NCBI GenBank assembly: GCA_964525995.1
Contig: CAZGIM010000015.1
Coordinates: 43,568 to 107,567 of the forward strand
Length of the DNA: 64,000 nt
Origin: CAIVAT01 sp964525995
GTDB taxonomy: Bacteria > Bacteroidota > Bacteroidia > Bacteroidales > FEN-979
Direction of reading: 5' to 3'
Below, piece by piece: positions 43,166-52,961 of this stretch. Position numbers and translations under genes: made by a program. The notes under the pieces are model-generated. The model was not told the origin of the DNA and did not search any database. It worked only from the letters and a program-made list of their open reading frames with translations. The first letter of the stretch is position 1. Every line of letters starts with the position of its first letter.

Positions 43166-44533
43166 ATGAAAAAGCTGCTCATTTATTCCGCCCTGCTCAT
43201 TTTTCTGGGAAGCTGCGGCAACTCAGGAAGCGGTGAGCTTACGGGAGTAAAAAACCGTAAGCGATACTATACGCCGGACCCGTTTGGCATGGTTTACGTC
43301 CCCATGGGTTCTTACACCATGGGCGTAAGTGATGAAGATATGCCCTATGCTCAGTTAAACAATCCGAAAACAGTTACAGTTCAGGCGTTTTACATGGATC
43401 AGACGGAAATTACGAACAACGAATACCGTCAGTTTGTTTACTGGGTCAGGGATTCAATCGCCCGCCGGATTCTGGGTGAGATCAATCCCGAATTGTATTA
43501 TATTACTGAAAACAAGAAAACCGGTGAGCAATTTGATCCACCGTTTCTTAACTGGGAAACCAAACTGGAATGGAATTCGGAGCAGCAAGATGTCAGAGAT
43601 GCGTTATCGCAGATGTTTCTCCCTGAGAATGAGCGCTATTTCAGAAGAAAAGAGATTGACACCCGTAAATTGTATTTCGAATATTATTTTGTTGATCTGA
43701 AGGCAGCAGCCAGAAAAGACTTTACAGCACAAGCCGATCCCAAGGAAGCCGGGTTATCGAACAGACCGCAGGGATTGAAAGACCGTTCAGTCTATGTACG
43801 TAAAGAGGTTATTAATGTGTATCCTGACACCCTGTGCTGGATTCATGATTATACCTATTCTTACAATGATCCCAGCGCAGAGAAATATTTCTGGCATCCG
43901 GCCTATGACAATTACCCAGTGGTCGGAGTGAACTGGAAACAGGCCAATGCGTTCTGTATCTGGCGTACCCAGTTGAAAAACAGCTTTCTATATGGTAAGA
44001 AAGGAGAATCTTTTATCAGTGATTTCAGACTTCCGACAGAAGGTGAATGGGAATGGGCGGCAAGAGGTGGCTATGACGGAAATCCTTATCCCTGGGGAGG
44101 TCCCTACACCAGAAACGATAAAGGATGCTTCCTTGCCAACTTCAAACCAATGCGGGGTGACTATATTGCCGACGGAGGAGCCACAACGGTTATTGTAGCC
44201 CATTATCCTGCAAACGATTACGGACTGTACGACATGGCCGGGAACGTTTCCGAATGGACTGTCACTGCATTTCATCCCAGCTCCTATAATTTTTCATGGG
44301 ACCTGAATCCCGACTATAAGTACAATGCGAAAGACACAGATCCTCCTGCTTTAAAACGGAAAGTAACACGTGGCGGCTCCTGGAAGGATGTAGCCTATTT
44401 CCTCCGTGTTTCGACCCGTTCGTATGAATATCAGGATACTTCCAAATGTTACATCGGGTTCCGTTGTGTCCAGAACTACTTGGGACGGCAGCGGGATGAT
44501 AATCCCTCAAGGGCTTCAAAAGTTTACAGATAA
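43166..44533 (+). CDS. gldK: Gliding motility/T9SS lipoprotein GldK (PorK)
   Basis: 455 residues. A lipoprotein signal ends at FLGSC (Cys17). The rest is a formylglycine-generating-enzyme/SUMF1-like domain: VPMGSYTMG, MDQTEITNNEYRQFV, RLPTEGEWEWAARGG, DMAGNVSEWT and RGGSWKDVAYFLRVSTR. GldK is an outer membrane lipoprotein that, with GldN, forms the periplasmic ring of the T9SS. The gene order gldK-gldL-gldM-gldN matches known loci. It carries an insertion between the second and third motifs, as is usual in GldK. Confidence 0.96.
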   Translation: MKKLLIYSALLIFLGSCGNSGSGELTGVKNRKRYYTPDPFGMVYVPMGSYTMGVSDEDMPYAQLNNPKTVTVQAFYMDQTEITNNEYRQFVYWVRDSIARRILGEINPELYYITENKKTGEQFDPPFLNWETKLEWNSEQQDVRDALSQMFLPENERYFRRKEIDTRKLYFEYYFVDLKAAARKDFTAQADPKEAGLSNRPQGLKDRSVYVRKEVINVYPDTLCWIHDYTYSYNDPSAEKYFWHPAYDNYPVVGVNWKQANAFCIWRTQLKNSFLYGKKGESFISDFRLPTEGEWEWAARGGYDGNPYPWGGPYTRNDKGCFLANFKPMRGDYIADGGATTVIVAHYPANDYGLYDMAGNVSEWTVTAFHPSSYNFSWDLNPDYKYNAKDTDPPALKRKVTRGGSWKDVAYFLRVSTRSYEYQDTSKCYIGFRCVQNYLGRQRDDNPSRASKVYR

Positions 44534-44582
44534 ACTTCCAAAACTCACAAACTTACATTAACCCTTTTTAATTTTTTGTCCT

Positions 44583-45617
44583 ATGGCTTTATTCGATTTT
44601 GTCAGAACCAAGTATTACAAGAATTTCATGTCCAAGCTCTATGGATGGGGTGCCTCCGTGGTAATCATTGGTGCGTTGTTTAAGATCAATCACTATACCG
44701 GGGCAGATGTTATGCTGATTGTCGGCTTGGGAACAGAATCAATTATCTTCTTTTTCTCTGCTTTCGAGCCCCCGCACGTAGAGCCCGATTGGAGTCTGGT
44801 TTATCCTCAACTTGCTGGGATCTACCATGGCGATGAAATCGATTCGTCAAAAGCCTTTACCACCACCGATACCGTTACCCAGGAACTTGACAAGATGCTG
44901 GAGAAAGCGAAAATAGGGCCGGAGCTGATTTCCAGTCTGGGAACCGGATTGAAAAACCTTTCTGAAACCACCTCCAAGTTATCCGATGTTGCCGATGCCT
45001 CCCTTGCGAATGATAAGTATATAACAACCATGAAAAGCGCAACAGAATCGGTCAATGTCCTGAATGATACCTACCGTAAAACGGCAAATACAATGGAACA
45101 GAATGCGAAGGCATCGGAGGAGCAACTGTCGCATATCAAATCAACATCCAAAAGCGCAGCCTCTCTTTCGAACATGTTCTCTGAAGTGAGTGACTCATTG
45201 AAGGAGGATTTGCAGGCCAACAAGGCATTTTCGGCCACCATGACAAACATTACTGCAACTGCCAACAATTTCATTGAAAAATACAGCGAGTCGGCGACGT
45301 TACTTTCTAAGACTGCTGAAACACTGAATGCCACTGCCAGCGGAGGAACTGCTTACAACAAAGAATTACAGCGTGTTTCGAATAACCTCTCTGCGTTGAA
45401 TGCCTTGTACGAGCTTCACTTGCAGAGCGCCAATCAGCAAATGGAAAATACCAACAAGTTTAACACGGTACTGAACAAGTTTGCTTCAAATCTCAATGAG
45501 TCGATCTCCAATTCCGAAAAATTCAAGGCAGAGGTTGAAAACCTGACCAAAAACATTGCTGCCCTGAATAAGGTCTACGGAAACATGCTGTCGGCAATGA
45601 GCGTTGGCGGAAAATAA
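44583..45617 (+). CDS. gldL: T9SS motor protein GldL (PorL)
   Basis: 344 residues. Two N-terminal TM helices (about 20-36 and 43-60) contain Lys34 and Glu52, charged residues within the membrane as expected for the proton-driven motor. The C-terminal part (about 90-340) is a long helical, coiled-coil-rich cytoplasmic domain. GldL forms a pentamer around two GldM helices and powers secretion and gliding from the proton gradient. It begins 49 bases after gldK. Confidence 0.95.
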   Translation: MALFDFVRTKYYKNFMSKLYGWGASVVIIGALFKINHYTGADVMLIVGLGTESIIFFFSAFEPPHVEPDWSLVYPQLAGIYHGDEIDSSKAFTTTDTVTQELDKMLEKAKIGPELISSLGTGLKNLSETTSKLSDVADASLANDKYITTMKSATESVNVLNDTYRKTANTMEQNAKASEEQLSHIKSTSKSAASLSNMFSEVSDSLKEDLQANKAFSATMTNITATANNFIEKYSESATLLSKTAETLNATASGGTAYNKELQRVSNNLSALNALYELHLQSANQQMENTNKFNTVLNKFASNLNESISNSEKFKAEVENLTKNIAALNKVYGNMLSAMSVGGK

Positions 45618-45652
45618 TTTTTGATTCACCTGAATAATAAATATTAAACCTA

Positions 45653-47263
45653 ATGGCTGGATATAAAGAGACACCGAGGCAAAAGATGATCGGGATGATG
45701 TATCTTGTACTGACTGCTTTGCTCGCACTGAACGTCTCAAAACAGATCATGGATGCCTTCCTTGTGGTCAATGAAAGTATGGAAACCACAAACGACAACT
45801 TCTCTAAAAAACTCGATAATACTTATTCAAAATTCAGAATTCAATACCAGCTTAATCCGAACAAAGTTGGACCTTTCTGGGAAAAAGCCCAGCAGGCGCA
45901 TGCCTATTCTAATAAACTGGCAGGGTACATCGACAGCATCAAGTATGTCGTTATGATGCGTACAGAAAAACTGGAAACCCTGGACGAGGCCAAAAAGCTC
46001 AACCTTCGGAATGCTGAACGCAAGGAGAACTATGATGCCCCCACCCGCTATTTTATCGGAAGTTCACCCGACGGATCGGCTGGAGAGTCAAAAATTCTGC
46101 GTGAAAAAATAGAAGCTTATAAAAAGCAGATGATCGAGCTTATCGATCCCAAGTTCAGGAATTCCATTAAAATGGGTATGGATACAAAAGGCCCGTTCTA
46201 CGACGCCGATGGGGGAAAACAGAACTGGGAAATGCATAATTTCTATCGTACCATCCTCGCTGCTACGGTCACTATTCTGAATAACCTTAAGGCAGAAACG
46301 TATAATACAGAATTCGACGTAGTGAACCACCTCTACAGTTCTATTGATGCGCTTAATTTCAAATTTGACAGAATTCAGGCAAAGGTCATCCCCAAGAGTA
46401 GTTATGTTTTTCTTGGTGAGGAATATCAGGCCGAAATCCTGGTTGGCGCCTATGACACCAAACAGAATCCCATAGTTCGATATGCTCTTGGAACAGATAC
46501 CCTGTCCCCCGGTAATTTTAAAAATGCAACCCCACTGGAGGGTTCAAACGGTTTGGTTGTACTGAAACTTGGCGGTACCGGAGAGGGATTGAAAAAATTT
46601 GCCGGGATTATCAAAGTTATCAGTCCGCTGGGAGATACCATGTCATTCCACTTTAAGGATGAATTCATTGTAGCAAAACCCGCCATCACTATTTCGCCGA
46701 CCAAAATGAATGTTTTCTATATCGGGGTTGATAACCCTGTGGAGATCAGCGTTCCTGGTGGTCCTGAACGAATTGTTCCTTCCATTTCGACAGGAAGTAT
46801 TCGTCCTGACGGTAAAAACTGGATCGTGTCTAATCTTACCTCCTCTGGAACCAGAGAGGCTGTGATCACTGTCAATGCCGTTTTTTCCGGAAAATCAAAG
46901 AGTATGGGTTCCTATAAATTCAGGCTTAAAACCGTTCCGGATCCGTTGGTAAAAATTGCAGGGAAAAGCGAAGGGTTTATTTCAAAAAGCTTGCTTTTAG
47001 CCAGCCCTTTTCTTGTTCCTGAAATGCCTGCAGGATTTGATTTTGACCTGAGATATACAGTTACTTCATTTGTGTTCTCCACATCGACCGCCGCTGGCGA
47101 AGGAAGCGACGTGAAAATAACCGGTAACCGCCTGACACCGGAAATCCTGAAAACCATCAACAATGCCCGCAGGGGACAGCGAATCTGGTTTGACGATATC
47201 TATGTAAAAGGCCCCGACGGATCAAGAAAAATCAACCTTAGCCTTAGTTTGAAACTGAATTAA
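45653..47263 (+). CDS. gldM: T9SS motor/shaft protein GldM (PorM)
   Basis: 536 residues. One TM helix (MIGMMYLVLTALLALNVSKQI) is near the N-terminus; the rest is a periplasmic rod of helical D1 followed by Ig-like domains. Recognisable GldM segments are NESMETTNDNF, DAPTRYFIG and SSYVFLGEEYQAEILVGAYD. GldM spans the periplasm and connects the GldL motor to the GldK/GldN ring. It starts 35 bases after gldL. Confidence 0.95.
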   Translation: MAGYKETPRQKMIGMMYLVLTALLALNVSKQIMDAFLVVNESMETTNDNFSKKLDNTYSKFRIQYQLNPNKVGPFWEKAQQAHAYSNKLAGYIDSIKYVVMMRTEKLETLDEAKKLNLRNAERKENYDAPTRYFIGSSPDGSAGESKILREKIEAYKKQMIELIDPKFRNSIKMGMDTKGPFYDADGGKQNWEMHNFYRTILAATVTILNNLKAETYNTEFDVVNHLYSSIDALNFKFDRIQAKVIPKSSYVFLGEEYQAEILVGAYDTKQNPIVRYALGTDTLSPGNFKNATPLEGSNGLVVLKLGGTGEGLKKFAGIIKVISPLGDTMSFHFKDEFIVAKPAITISPTKMNVFYIGVDNPVEISVPGGPERIVPSISTGSIRPDGKNWIVSNLTSSGTREAVITVNAVFSGKSKSMGSYKFRLKTVPDPLVKIAGKSEGFISKSLLLASPFLVPEMPAGFDFDLRYTVTSFVFSTSTAAGEGSDVKITGNRLTPEILKTINNARRGQRIWFDDIYVKGPDGSRKINLSLSLKLN

Positions 47264-47270
47264 TATTCAT

Positions 47271-47278
47271 AAGGAGGT
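47271..47278 (+). promoter_or_regulatory. Strong Shine-Dalgarno sequence before gldN
   Basis: AAGGAGGT is nearly a full match to the anti-SD sequence, but lies only 3-4 bases from the ATG at 47282, closer than usual. gldK, gldL and gldM have no comparable motif, so gldN translation may be tuned separately to match ring stoichiometry. Confidence 0.5.
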
Positions 47279-47281
47279 ATT

Positions 47282-48142
47282 ATGAAAAAATCATTTTTCC
47301 CGGCTTTGTTGCTCTTCGTTCTCTTCGGAGTGGCGAGCCACACTTCCTGCGCACAGGTTTTAGAAGGCCCGCCAAGGGATGGTGTTTATGACAAGACAGC
47401 CATCACTCAGGTACAGCCAATCCCGTATCCCTATCTCCGCGAAGCCGATATTACCTGGACACGGCGCATCTGGCGCGTTATCGATATGCGGGAAAAGATG
47501 AATCAGACTTTCTATTTTCCGGAAAGGCCACAGAATGGATGGAGTAGTTTTGTAACCATTGTCATGGATGGACTGAAGGAGGGAACCATCACGGCCTATT
47601 CGCCCGAATCAGATCAATTTCTGGTACCTTTGAATTATAAAGAACTTCTCGACCGGCTGGAGCGTGTCGATTCGGTCAGATTACCCCGCCCCGACAATCC
47701 TGATATTCTGTTCGATACGGTAATTAAAACCGAATTCGATCCTGCCAATGTAAAAAAACTTAAGATCAAGGAGGATTTTTATTTTGATCGTCAACGGTCG
47801 GTTGTTGAAGTTCGTATTCTCGGTATCTGCCCCGTGGTGGATGAAATAGATAAAACAACCGGTGAAAAACGATTTGAAAAAAACCTGTTCTGGATCTATT
47901 TTCCTGAATGCCGGAATCTATTTGCCAGAAACGAAATGTTCAACCTGAAGAATGGTTCGGCCGGCCGGATGACCTATGACGACGTCTTTATGAAACGAAT
48001 GTTCTCCAGCTATATTTACAAGGAAGAAAATGTGTACGACCGCTCCATCGTTGAATTTGCCACCGGAGTTGATGCGCTTCTTGAGGCTGAAAAAGCTAAA
48101 AACAGCTTGTTTGAATTTGAATCCAACCTTTGGGAATATTAG
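47282..48142 (+). CDS. gldN: T9SS ring protein GldN (PorN)
   Basis: 286 residues with a signal peptide (SFFPALLLFVLFGVASHTSCA). Typical GldN segments follow: READITWTRRIWRVIDMREKMNQTFYFPE, IKEDFYFDRQRSVVEVRILGICPV and LFWIYFPECRNLFARNEMFNLKN. GldN binds GldK to form the 50-nm-scale periplasmic ring. It is the last gene of the block; a terminator follows at 48168. Confidence 0.96.
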   Translation: MKKSFFPALLLFVLFGVASHTSCAQVLEGPPRDGVYDKTAITQVQPIPYPYLREADITWTRRIWRVIDMREKMNQTFYFPERPQNGWSSFVTIVMDGLKEGTITAYSPESDQFLVPLNYKELLDRLERVDSVRLPRPDNPDILFDTVIKTEFDPANVKKLKIKEDFYFDRQRSVVEVRILGICPVVDEIDKTTGEKRFEKNLFWIYFPECRNLFARNEMFNLKNGSAGRMTYDDVFMKRMFSSYIYKEENVYDRSIVEFATGVDALLEAEKAKNSLFEFESNLWEY

Positions 48143-48167
48143 AATTATAAATATCTAATGATATCTT

Positions 48168-48204
48168 AAAGAAACTCCTCCATCGCGGGGAGTTTCTTCA
48201 TTTA
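48168..48204 (+). terminator. Intrinsic terminator after gldN
   Basis: AAAGAAACTCC and GGGGAGTTTCTT form a stem of about 9-10 pairs around CATCGC, followed by a T-rich stretch. It closes the T9SS block just before the recG promoter. Confidence 0.7.
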
Positions 48205-48219
48205 TACGACTTCGTTTTG

Positions 48220-48227
48220 TAAATTTG
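48220..48227 (+). promoter_or_regulatory. Bacteroidetes -7 element for recG
   Basis: TAAATTTG matches TAnnTTTG and lies 23 bases before the recG ATG, right after the terminator of the preceding operon. Confidence 0.55.
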
Positions 48228-48249
48228 TCAGAGGTAGCATCCTGTCTGA

Positions 48250-50358
48250 ATGAATAACCCGAAATTTCTCGACACACCCATTGAATATCTCAAAGGTGTT
48301 GGACCCGCTCGGGCGGAGGTGTTAAGAAATGAACTTGCCATACATACATTCGGTGACCTGTTGACCTATTTCCCTTTCCGGTATGTTGACCGTACCAGGT
48401 TTCAAAAAATCTCGGAAATACAGGATGAATCGATCTATTACCAATTCAAGGCATCGGTGATTCAGGTACAGGTTGCCGGATCACCACGCAATCAGCGATT
48501 GATCGTAATCGTTAAGGATGACAGCGGGGAGATAGAGCTGATCTGGTTTCAGGGTATTAAATGGATTCTCGATAAAATTAAAAATCAACGTGACTTCATT
48601 GTTTTCGGGAAACCTGCCCTCTTCAATGGCCGCTACAATATCCCACACCCTGAACTTGAATTACCCGCTCAGGAATCATTACCGGTGAGTGAAATGATTC
48701 GCCCGATCTATATGTCAACTGAAAAGTCAAAGTCGAAAGGGCTGGATTATAAAGGAATTGCAAAACTGGTAAAAAACCTTCTGCTTCATACTAATTTTTC
48801 TATTACCGAGAATCTGACCCCGGATTTACTGCGCCAGCTACACCTGATTCCCCGTCAGGAGGCCTATCTGAATATTCATTTTCCGCAAAACCCCGACTTG
48901 TTGAAAAAGGCACAGATCCGCCTGAAGTTTGAAGAACTTTTCTTTATCCAGTTACGTTTAGCTGTTCAACGGATTGGGCGGCATACCGCAAAATCAGGGA
49001 ACCGGTTTGTAAAGGTGGGAGATTATCTCAACAGTTTTTATAAAAATCATCTGACCTTCGAATTAACGCATGCACAAAAGCGGGTGATAAAAGAAATCAG
49101 GGCTGATCTGGGTTCCGGAGTGCAAATGAACAGGTTGCTCCAGGGTGATGTGGGCAGTGGAAAAACCCTGGTAGCGCTCATGACGATGCTGATCGCCCTG
49201 GATAACAACTATCAGGGTTGTCTGATGGCGCCGACAGAGATCCTGGCCCGCCAGCATTTCAACAATATTTCGGGCATGCTGAAGGGGTTGAATATCAACC
49301 TGCGCATTCTTACCGGTTCGACACGGCTTGCCGAGCGCCGCGAAATCTTTGAAGAACTTAAAAATGGCAACCTTCAGATTCTAATCGGAACCCATGCACT
49401 GATCGAGGAACAGGTACAATTCTACAGGTTAGGACTGGTAGTAATTGACGAACAGCATCGCTTCGGAGTCGCCCAGCGCGCTAAATTATGGGAGAAAAAC
49501 AGAATAACGCCGCATATTCTGGTGATGACTGCCACGCCGATACCACGGACTCTTGCCATGACTTTATATGGCGATCTGGAAACATCCATCCTGGACGAAA
49601 TGCCGCCAGGACGCAAGTCAATACTGACCCGCCAGATCTATGAACAGGATATCCATAAGGTTTATCGCTTTCTTCATCAACAAATTGCCGACCGGCGACA
49701 AATCTATGTTGTCTATCCCCTGATTCAGGATTCAGAAACACTTGACCTGAAAAATTTGATGGACGGATTTGAGGTCCTGAAAAAAGAATTCCCTGCTCCC
49801 GGATATCGTTTAGCCATGCTTCACGGACAGATGAAACATCAGGAGAAGGATGAAACCATGAACCTCTTTCTTCAGAAAAAAATCGATATTCTGGTAGCAA
49901 CTACCGTCATTGAGGTTGGAGTCGATGTCCCGAATGCCTCTGTCATGGTGATTGAAAATGCAGAGCGGTTTGGCCTCTCACAACTTCACCAGTTGAGAGG
50001 AAGGGTAGGGAGAGGAGGGGACCAGTCGTACTGTATTCTCGTGTCAAAACGCGAACTTTCGGCCGATGCGCGAAAACGGATTTCGACCATGGTACGCACC
50101 TCTGATGGATTTGAAATTGCCGAAGCCGATTTACACTTGCGCGGTCCGGGTGATCTGCAGGGAACCCAGCAAAGCGGTATCCTCAACCTCCGGATTGCCG
50201 ACATTGTAAAAGATGAACGAATTTTAAAGGTTGCACGCCATGCTGCGACCGAGATCCTAACCAAAGACCCTCATCTCGAAAAACCACCCAATGACATTCT
50301 GGCACATCATCTTGCCTTAATCGAGTCGCATCAACAAAATTGGGGACTGATTTCATGA
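48250..50358 (+). CDS. recG: ATP-dependent DNA helicase RecG
   Basis: 702 residues. An N-terminal wedge/OB domain (about 60-150) is followed by the helicase: GDVGSGKT (Walker A, residues 299-306), DEQH box (400-403), MTATPIPRTLAMT (motif III), then VVYPLIQDSE and HGQMKHQEKDETM, and LHQLRGRVGRG (motif VI). RecG reverses stalled replication forks and branch-migrates Holliday junctions. It has its own promoter and is followed by pheT with a 47-base gap. Confidence 0.96.
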   Translation: MNNPKFLDTPIEYLKGVGPARAEVLRNELAIHTFGDLLTYFPFRYVDRTRFQKISEIQDESIYYQFKASVIQVQVAGSPRNQRLIVIVKDDSGEIELIWFQGIKWILDKIKNQRDFIVFGKPALFNGRYNIPHPELELPAQESLPVSEMIRPIYMSTEKSKSKGLDYKGIAKLVKNLLLHTNFSITENLTPDLLRQLHLIPRQEAYLNIHFPQNPDLLKKAQIRLKFEELFFIQLRLAVQRIGRHTAKSGNRFVKVGDYLNSFYKNHLTFELTHAQKRVIKEIRADLGSGVQMNRLLQGDVGSGKTLVALMTMLIALDNNYQGCLMAPTEILARQHFNNISGMLKGLNINLRILTGSTRLAERREIFEELKNGNLQILIGTHALIEEQVQFYRLGLVVIDEQHRFGVAQRAKLWEKNRITPHILVMTATPIPRTLAMTLYGDLETSILDEMPPGRKSILTRQIYEQDIHKVYRFLHQQIADRRQIYVVYPLIQDSETLDLKNLMDGFEVLKKEFPAPGYRLAMLHGQMKHQEKDETMNLFLQKKIDILVATTVIEVGVDVPNASVMVIENAERFGLSQLHQLRGRVGRGGDQSYCILVSKRELSADARKRISTMVRTSDGFEIAEADLHLRGPGDLQGTQQSGILNLRIADIVKDERILKVARHAATEILTKDPHLEKPPNDILAHHLALIESHQQNWGLIS

Positions 50359-50376
50359 TAATTGACCTTTTATTCC

Positions 50377-50384
50377 TACCTTTG
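50377..50384 (+). promoter_or_regulatory. Bacteroidetes -7 element for pheT
   Basis: TACCTTTG matches TAnnTTTG and lies 22 bases before the pheT ATG. The pheT, sigma-54 activator, lptE, TPR and secG genes are closely packed and could share this transcript. Confidence 0.6.
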
Positions 50385-50405
50385 TTGGCTTAATCTCGAA
50401 CAAAG

Positions 50406-52955
50406 ATGAAGATTTCTTATAACTGGCTCAGCAACTACCTTAACGTCAAAGTACCACCTGACAAGGTGGCGGAATTATTAACCGGATGCGGCCTCGAAAT
50501 CGAAAGTCAGGAACCTTACTATTCCGTCAAAGGGGGACTGCAAGGGGTGGTTATCGGGGAGGTCTTAACCTGTATCCGGCATCCAAACTCAGATCACCTT
50601 AGTCTGACCACGGTAAACATAGGACAGGTTGATCCGTTAAATATCGTTTGTGGAGCACCGAATGTTGCTGCAGGTCAGAAGGTGGCTGTGGCTACGGTAG
50701 GTACAACTCTTTATTTCAACGACAAAGCGGTTACTTTACAACGTACCAGGATCAGAGGAGCGATTTCCGAAGGAATGATCTGTGCGGAAGATGAACTGGG
50801 CCTCGGAACGTCTCATGCCGGAATCCTTATTCTTGATCCGGGTGTAAAGCCCGGCACCCCGGCTGCAGATTATTTTAACATCGAAGCGGATACGGTATTT
50901 ACGGTCGGACTGACACCCAACCGGATTGATGCCGCCTCACATATAGGAGTGGCTCGCGATCTGGTTGCAGTACTTAACAATTACGGGGGCGAACGGTTCA
51001 ATAAAGACTCCAAAGCGGTGCTGACCCTGCCCGGCGTTTTATCCTTTAAACCTGATAACCATGACAGGGTGATCGAAATTGAGATCGAAGATCCTGCAGC
51101 CTGCCCTCGTTATACTGGATTGACGGTTTCGGGAATCACTGTTAAAGAATCACCAGCCTGGCTCCGGAACAGGTTGGAGGCCGTGGGATTACGTCCGGTC
51201 AATAACGTCGTTGACATCACGAATTTTATTTTGATGGAACTTGGACAGCCATTGCACGCCTTTGATTGTGATCAGATTACAGGCGGCAGGGTAGTGGTTC
51301 GAAAATACCCGCAAAATACCCGCTTTGTTACCCTCGATAAAGTTGAGCGATCGTTGGCATCAATCGATCTGATGATCAGCAATACCATGGAACCGATGTG
51401 TATGGCCGGCGTTTTTGGTGGTATTAGATCGGGGGTAACAGAAAAAACGACCTCGGTATTTATTGAAAGTGCCTGCTTTGACCCGGCACATATCCGAAGA
51501 ACAGCCAGACATCATGGACTTCAAACCGATGCTTCTTTCAGGTTTGAACGGGGGGCCGATATCAATATTACCGAGTATGCCCTGAAAAGAGCCGCCTTGC
51601 TTATTAAAGAGGTTGCAGGAGGAACAATTTCTTCTGATGTGGTCGATGTTTATCCGTTCCCCCGAAAACCTGCACTGGTCGATCTTTATTTCGACCATAC
51701 CGAACAATTGATTGGCAAACGAATTCCACCTTCAGTGATCAGGAATATCCTTCTTGATTTAGGAATCAGGATCAAAAACGAACTGCCAACACATAAACCC
51801 TCAGGCGATTCAAGTCCTGACCACCTGATTATGGAACAACAGGAAAGTAATGCTTCCGGAAAACAACCGATAGGGTTTAGCCTGGAGATTCCGGCAGCAA
51901 AAGTGGATGTGGTGCGTGAAGCTGATGTCATAGAGGAGATTTTACGAATTTCCGGTTATAACAATGTCGCGGTTCATGAAACCTTGAATACCAGTCTGTC
52001 TTATACTCATACCCCCGATCCTGAAAAAATTCAAAACCGGGTTTCCGATTATCTTTCTGCTATCGGATTTCATGAGATCATAACCAATTCATTGACCAAA
52101 TCATCTTATTATTCCGATTTACCAGAATATCGCGGTGAACTTTGTGTGAAAATGTTGAATCCTCTGAGCCGCGACCTCGATGTCATGCGGCAGACTCTGC
52201 TTTTCGGAGCGCTTGAAAGTCTGGCATATAACCAGAAAAGAAAGACCCAGGATCTCAAGCTGTATGAATTTGGAAATGTATATCGGTCAGATTCTTCTGA
52301 CAGGAATCCGGTAAAAGGCTATCATGAAGAACAACATCTGTCAATCATCATTACCGGCAGGAAAGAGCCTGAGTCGTGGAATACCCGTGAGGACCAGCAT
52401 GATTTTCATGACCTGAAAAACATCCTCGAAAACATCTTAAAAATATTAGCCATCGATAAAAAACAAGTGGTTACGTTACCCCTAAATTCCTCCTTTATTT
52501 CAGCTGGATTATCTCATTCCCTATCTGGAGAATCAATCGGAATCACAGGACGTATAACCAGTCAGTATCTGAAAAAATTCGATCTGACTCAACCTGTTTT
52601 TTATGCTGAGTGGAACTGGAACAAACTGCTTTCAGTTATTCATCGGCATGATGCGAACTGTCGCGATTTGCCAAAGTATCCTGAGGTAAGACGCGACCTT
52701 GCACTGCTGGTCGATCAAAAAATTGCCTTCGCCGATATCGAACAGGTTGCATTTCAGACTGAGAAAAAGCTGATCCGGAAGGTGAGTCTGTTTGATGTTT
52801 ATGAGGGGGAAAACCTGGAGAAAGGAAAAAAATCCTATGCCATCAGCGTAATACTTCAGGACGAGAGTCACACCCTGACGGATAAGGAGATTGATAAGAC
52901 CATGGAACGACTGATCAAAGCATTTTCCACTCAACTTAATGCCCGAATCAGGTAA
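50406..52955 (+). CDS. pheT: Phenylalanyl-tRNA synthetase beta subunit
   Basis: 849 residues. It opens with MKISYNWLSNYLNV, then the tRNA-binding (EMAP/OB) domain with HPNSDHLSLTTVN. The B3/4 editing-type domain follows, then the B5 domain, the core catalytic-like fold, and the C-terminal FDX-ACB anticodon-binding domain (YPEVRRDLALLVD). It pairs with PheS, which is not in this window. The B5 region holds an insertion of about 25 Ser/Gln/Lys-rich residues (around 51780-51870), which makes it slightly longer than usual. Confidence 0.96.
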   Translation: MKISYNWLSNYLNVKVPPDKVAELLTGCGLEIESQEPYYSVKGGLQGVVIGEVLTCIRHPNSDHLSLTTVNIGQVDPLNIVCGAPNVAAGQKVAVATVGTTLYFNDKAVTLQRTRIRGAISEGMICAEDELGLGTSHAGILILDPGVKPGTPAADYFNIEADTVFTVGLTPNRIDAASHIGVARDLVAVLNNYGGERFNKDSKAVLTLPGVLSFKPDNHDRVIEIEIEDPAACPRYTGLTVSGITVKESPAWLRNRLEAVGLRPVNNVVDITNFILMELGQPLHAFDCDQITGGRVVVRKYPQNTRFVTLDKVERSLASIDLMISNTMEPMCMAGVFGGIRSGVTEKTTSVFIESACFDPAHIRRTARHHGLQTDASFRFERGADINITEYALKRAALLIKEVAGGTISSDVVDVYPFPRKPALVDLYFDHTEQLIGKRIPPSVIRNILLDLGIRIKNELPTHKPSGDSSPDHLIMEQQESNASGKQPIGFSLEIPAAKVDVVREADVIEEILRISGYNNVAVHETLNTSLSYTHTPDPEKIQNRVSDYLSAIGFHEIITNSLTKSSYYSDLPEYRGELCVKMLNPLSRDLDVMRQTLLFGALESLAYNQKRKTQDLKLYEFGNVYRSDSSDRNPVKGYHEEQHLSIIITGRKEPESWNTREDQHDFHDLKNILENILKILAIDKKQVVTLPLNSSFISAGLSHSLSGESIGITGRITSQYLKKFDLTQPVFYAEWNWNKLLSVIHRHDANCRDLPKYPEVRRDLALLVDQKIAFADIEQVAFQTEKKLIRKVSLFDVYEGENLEKGKKSYAISVILQDESHTLTDKEIDKTMERLIKAFSTQLNARIR

Positions 52956-52961
52956 TCAGAT

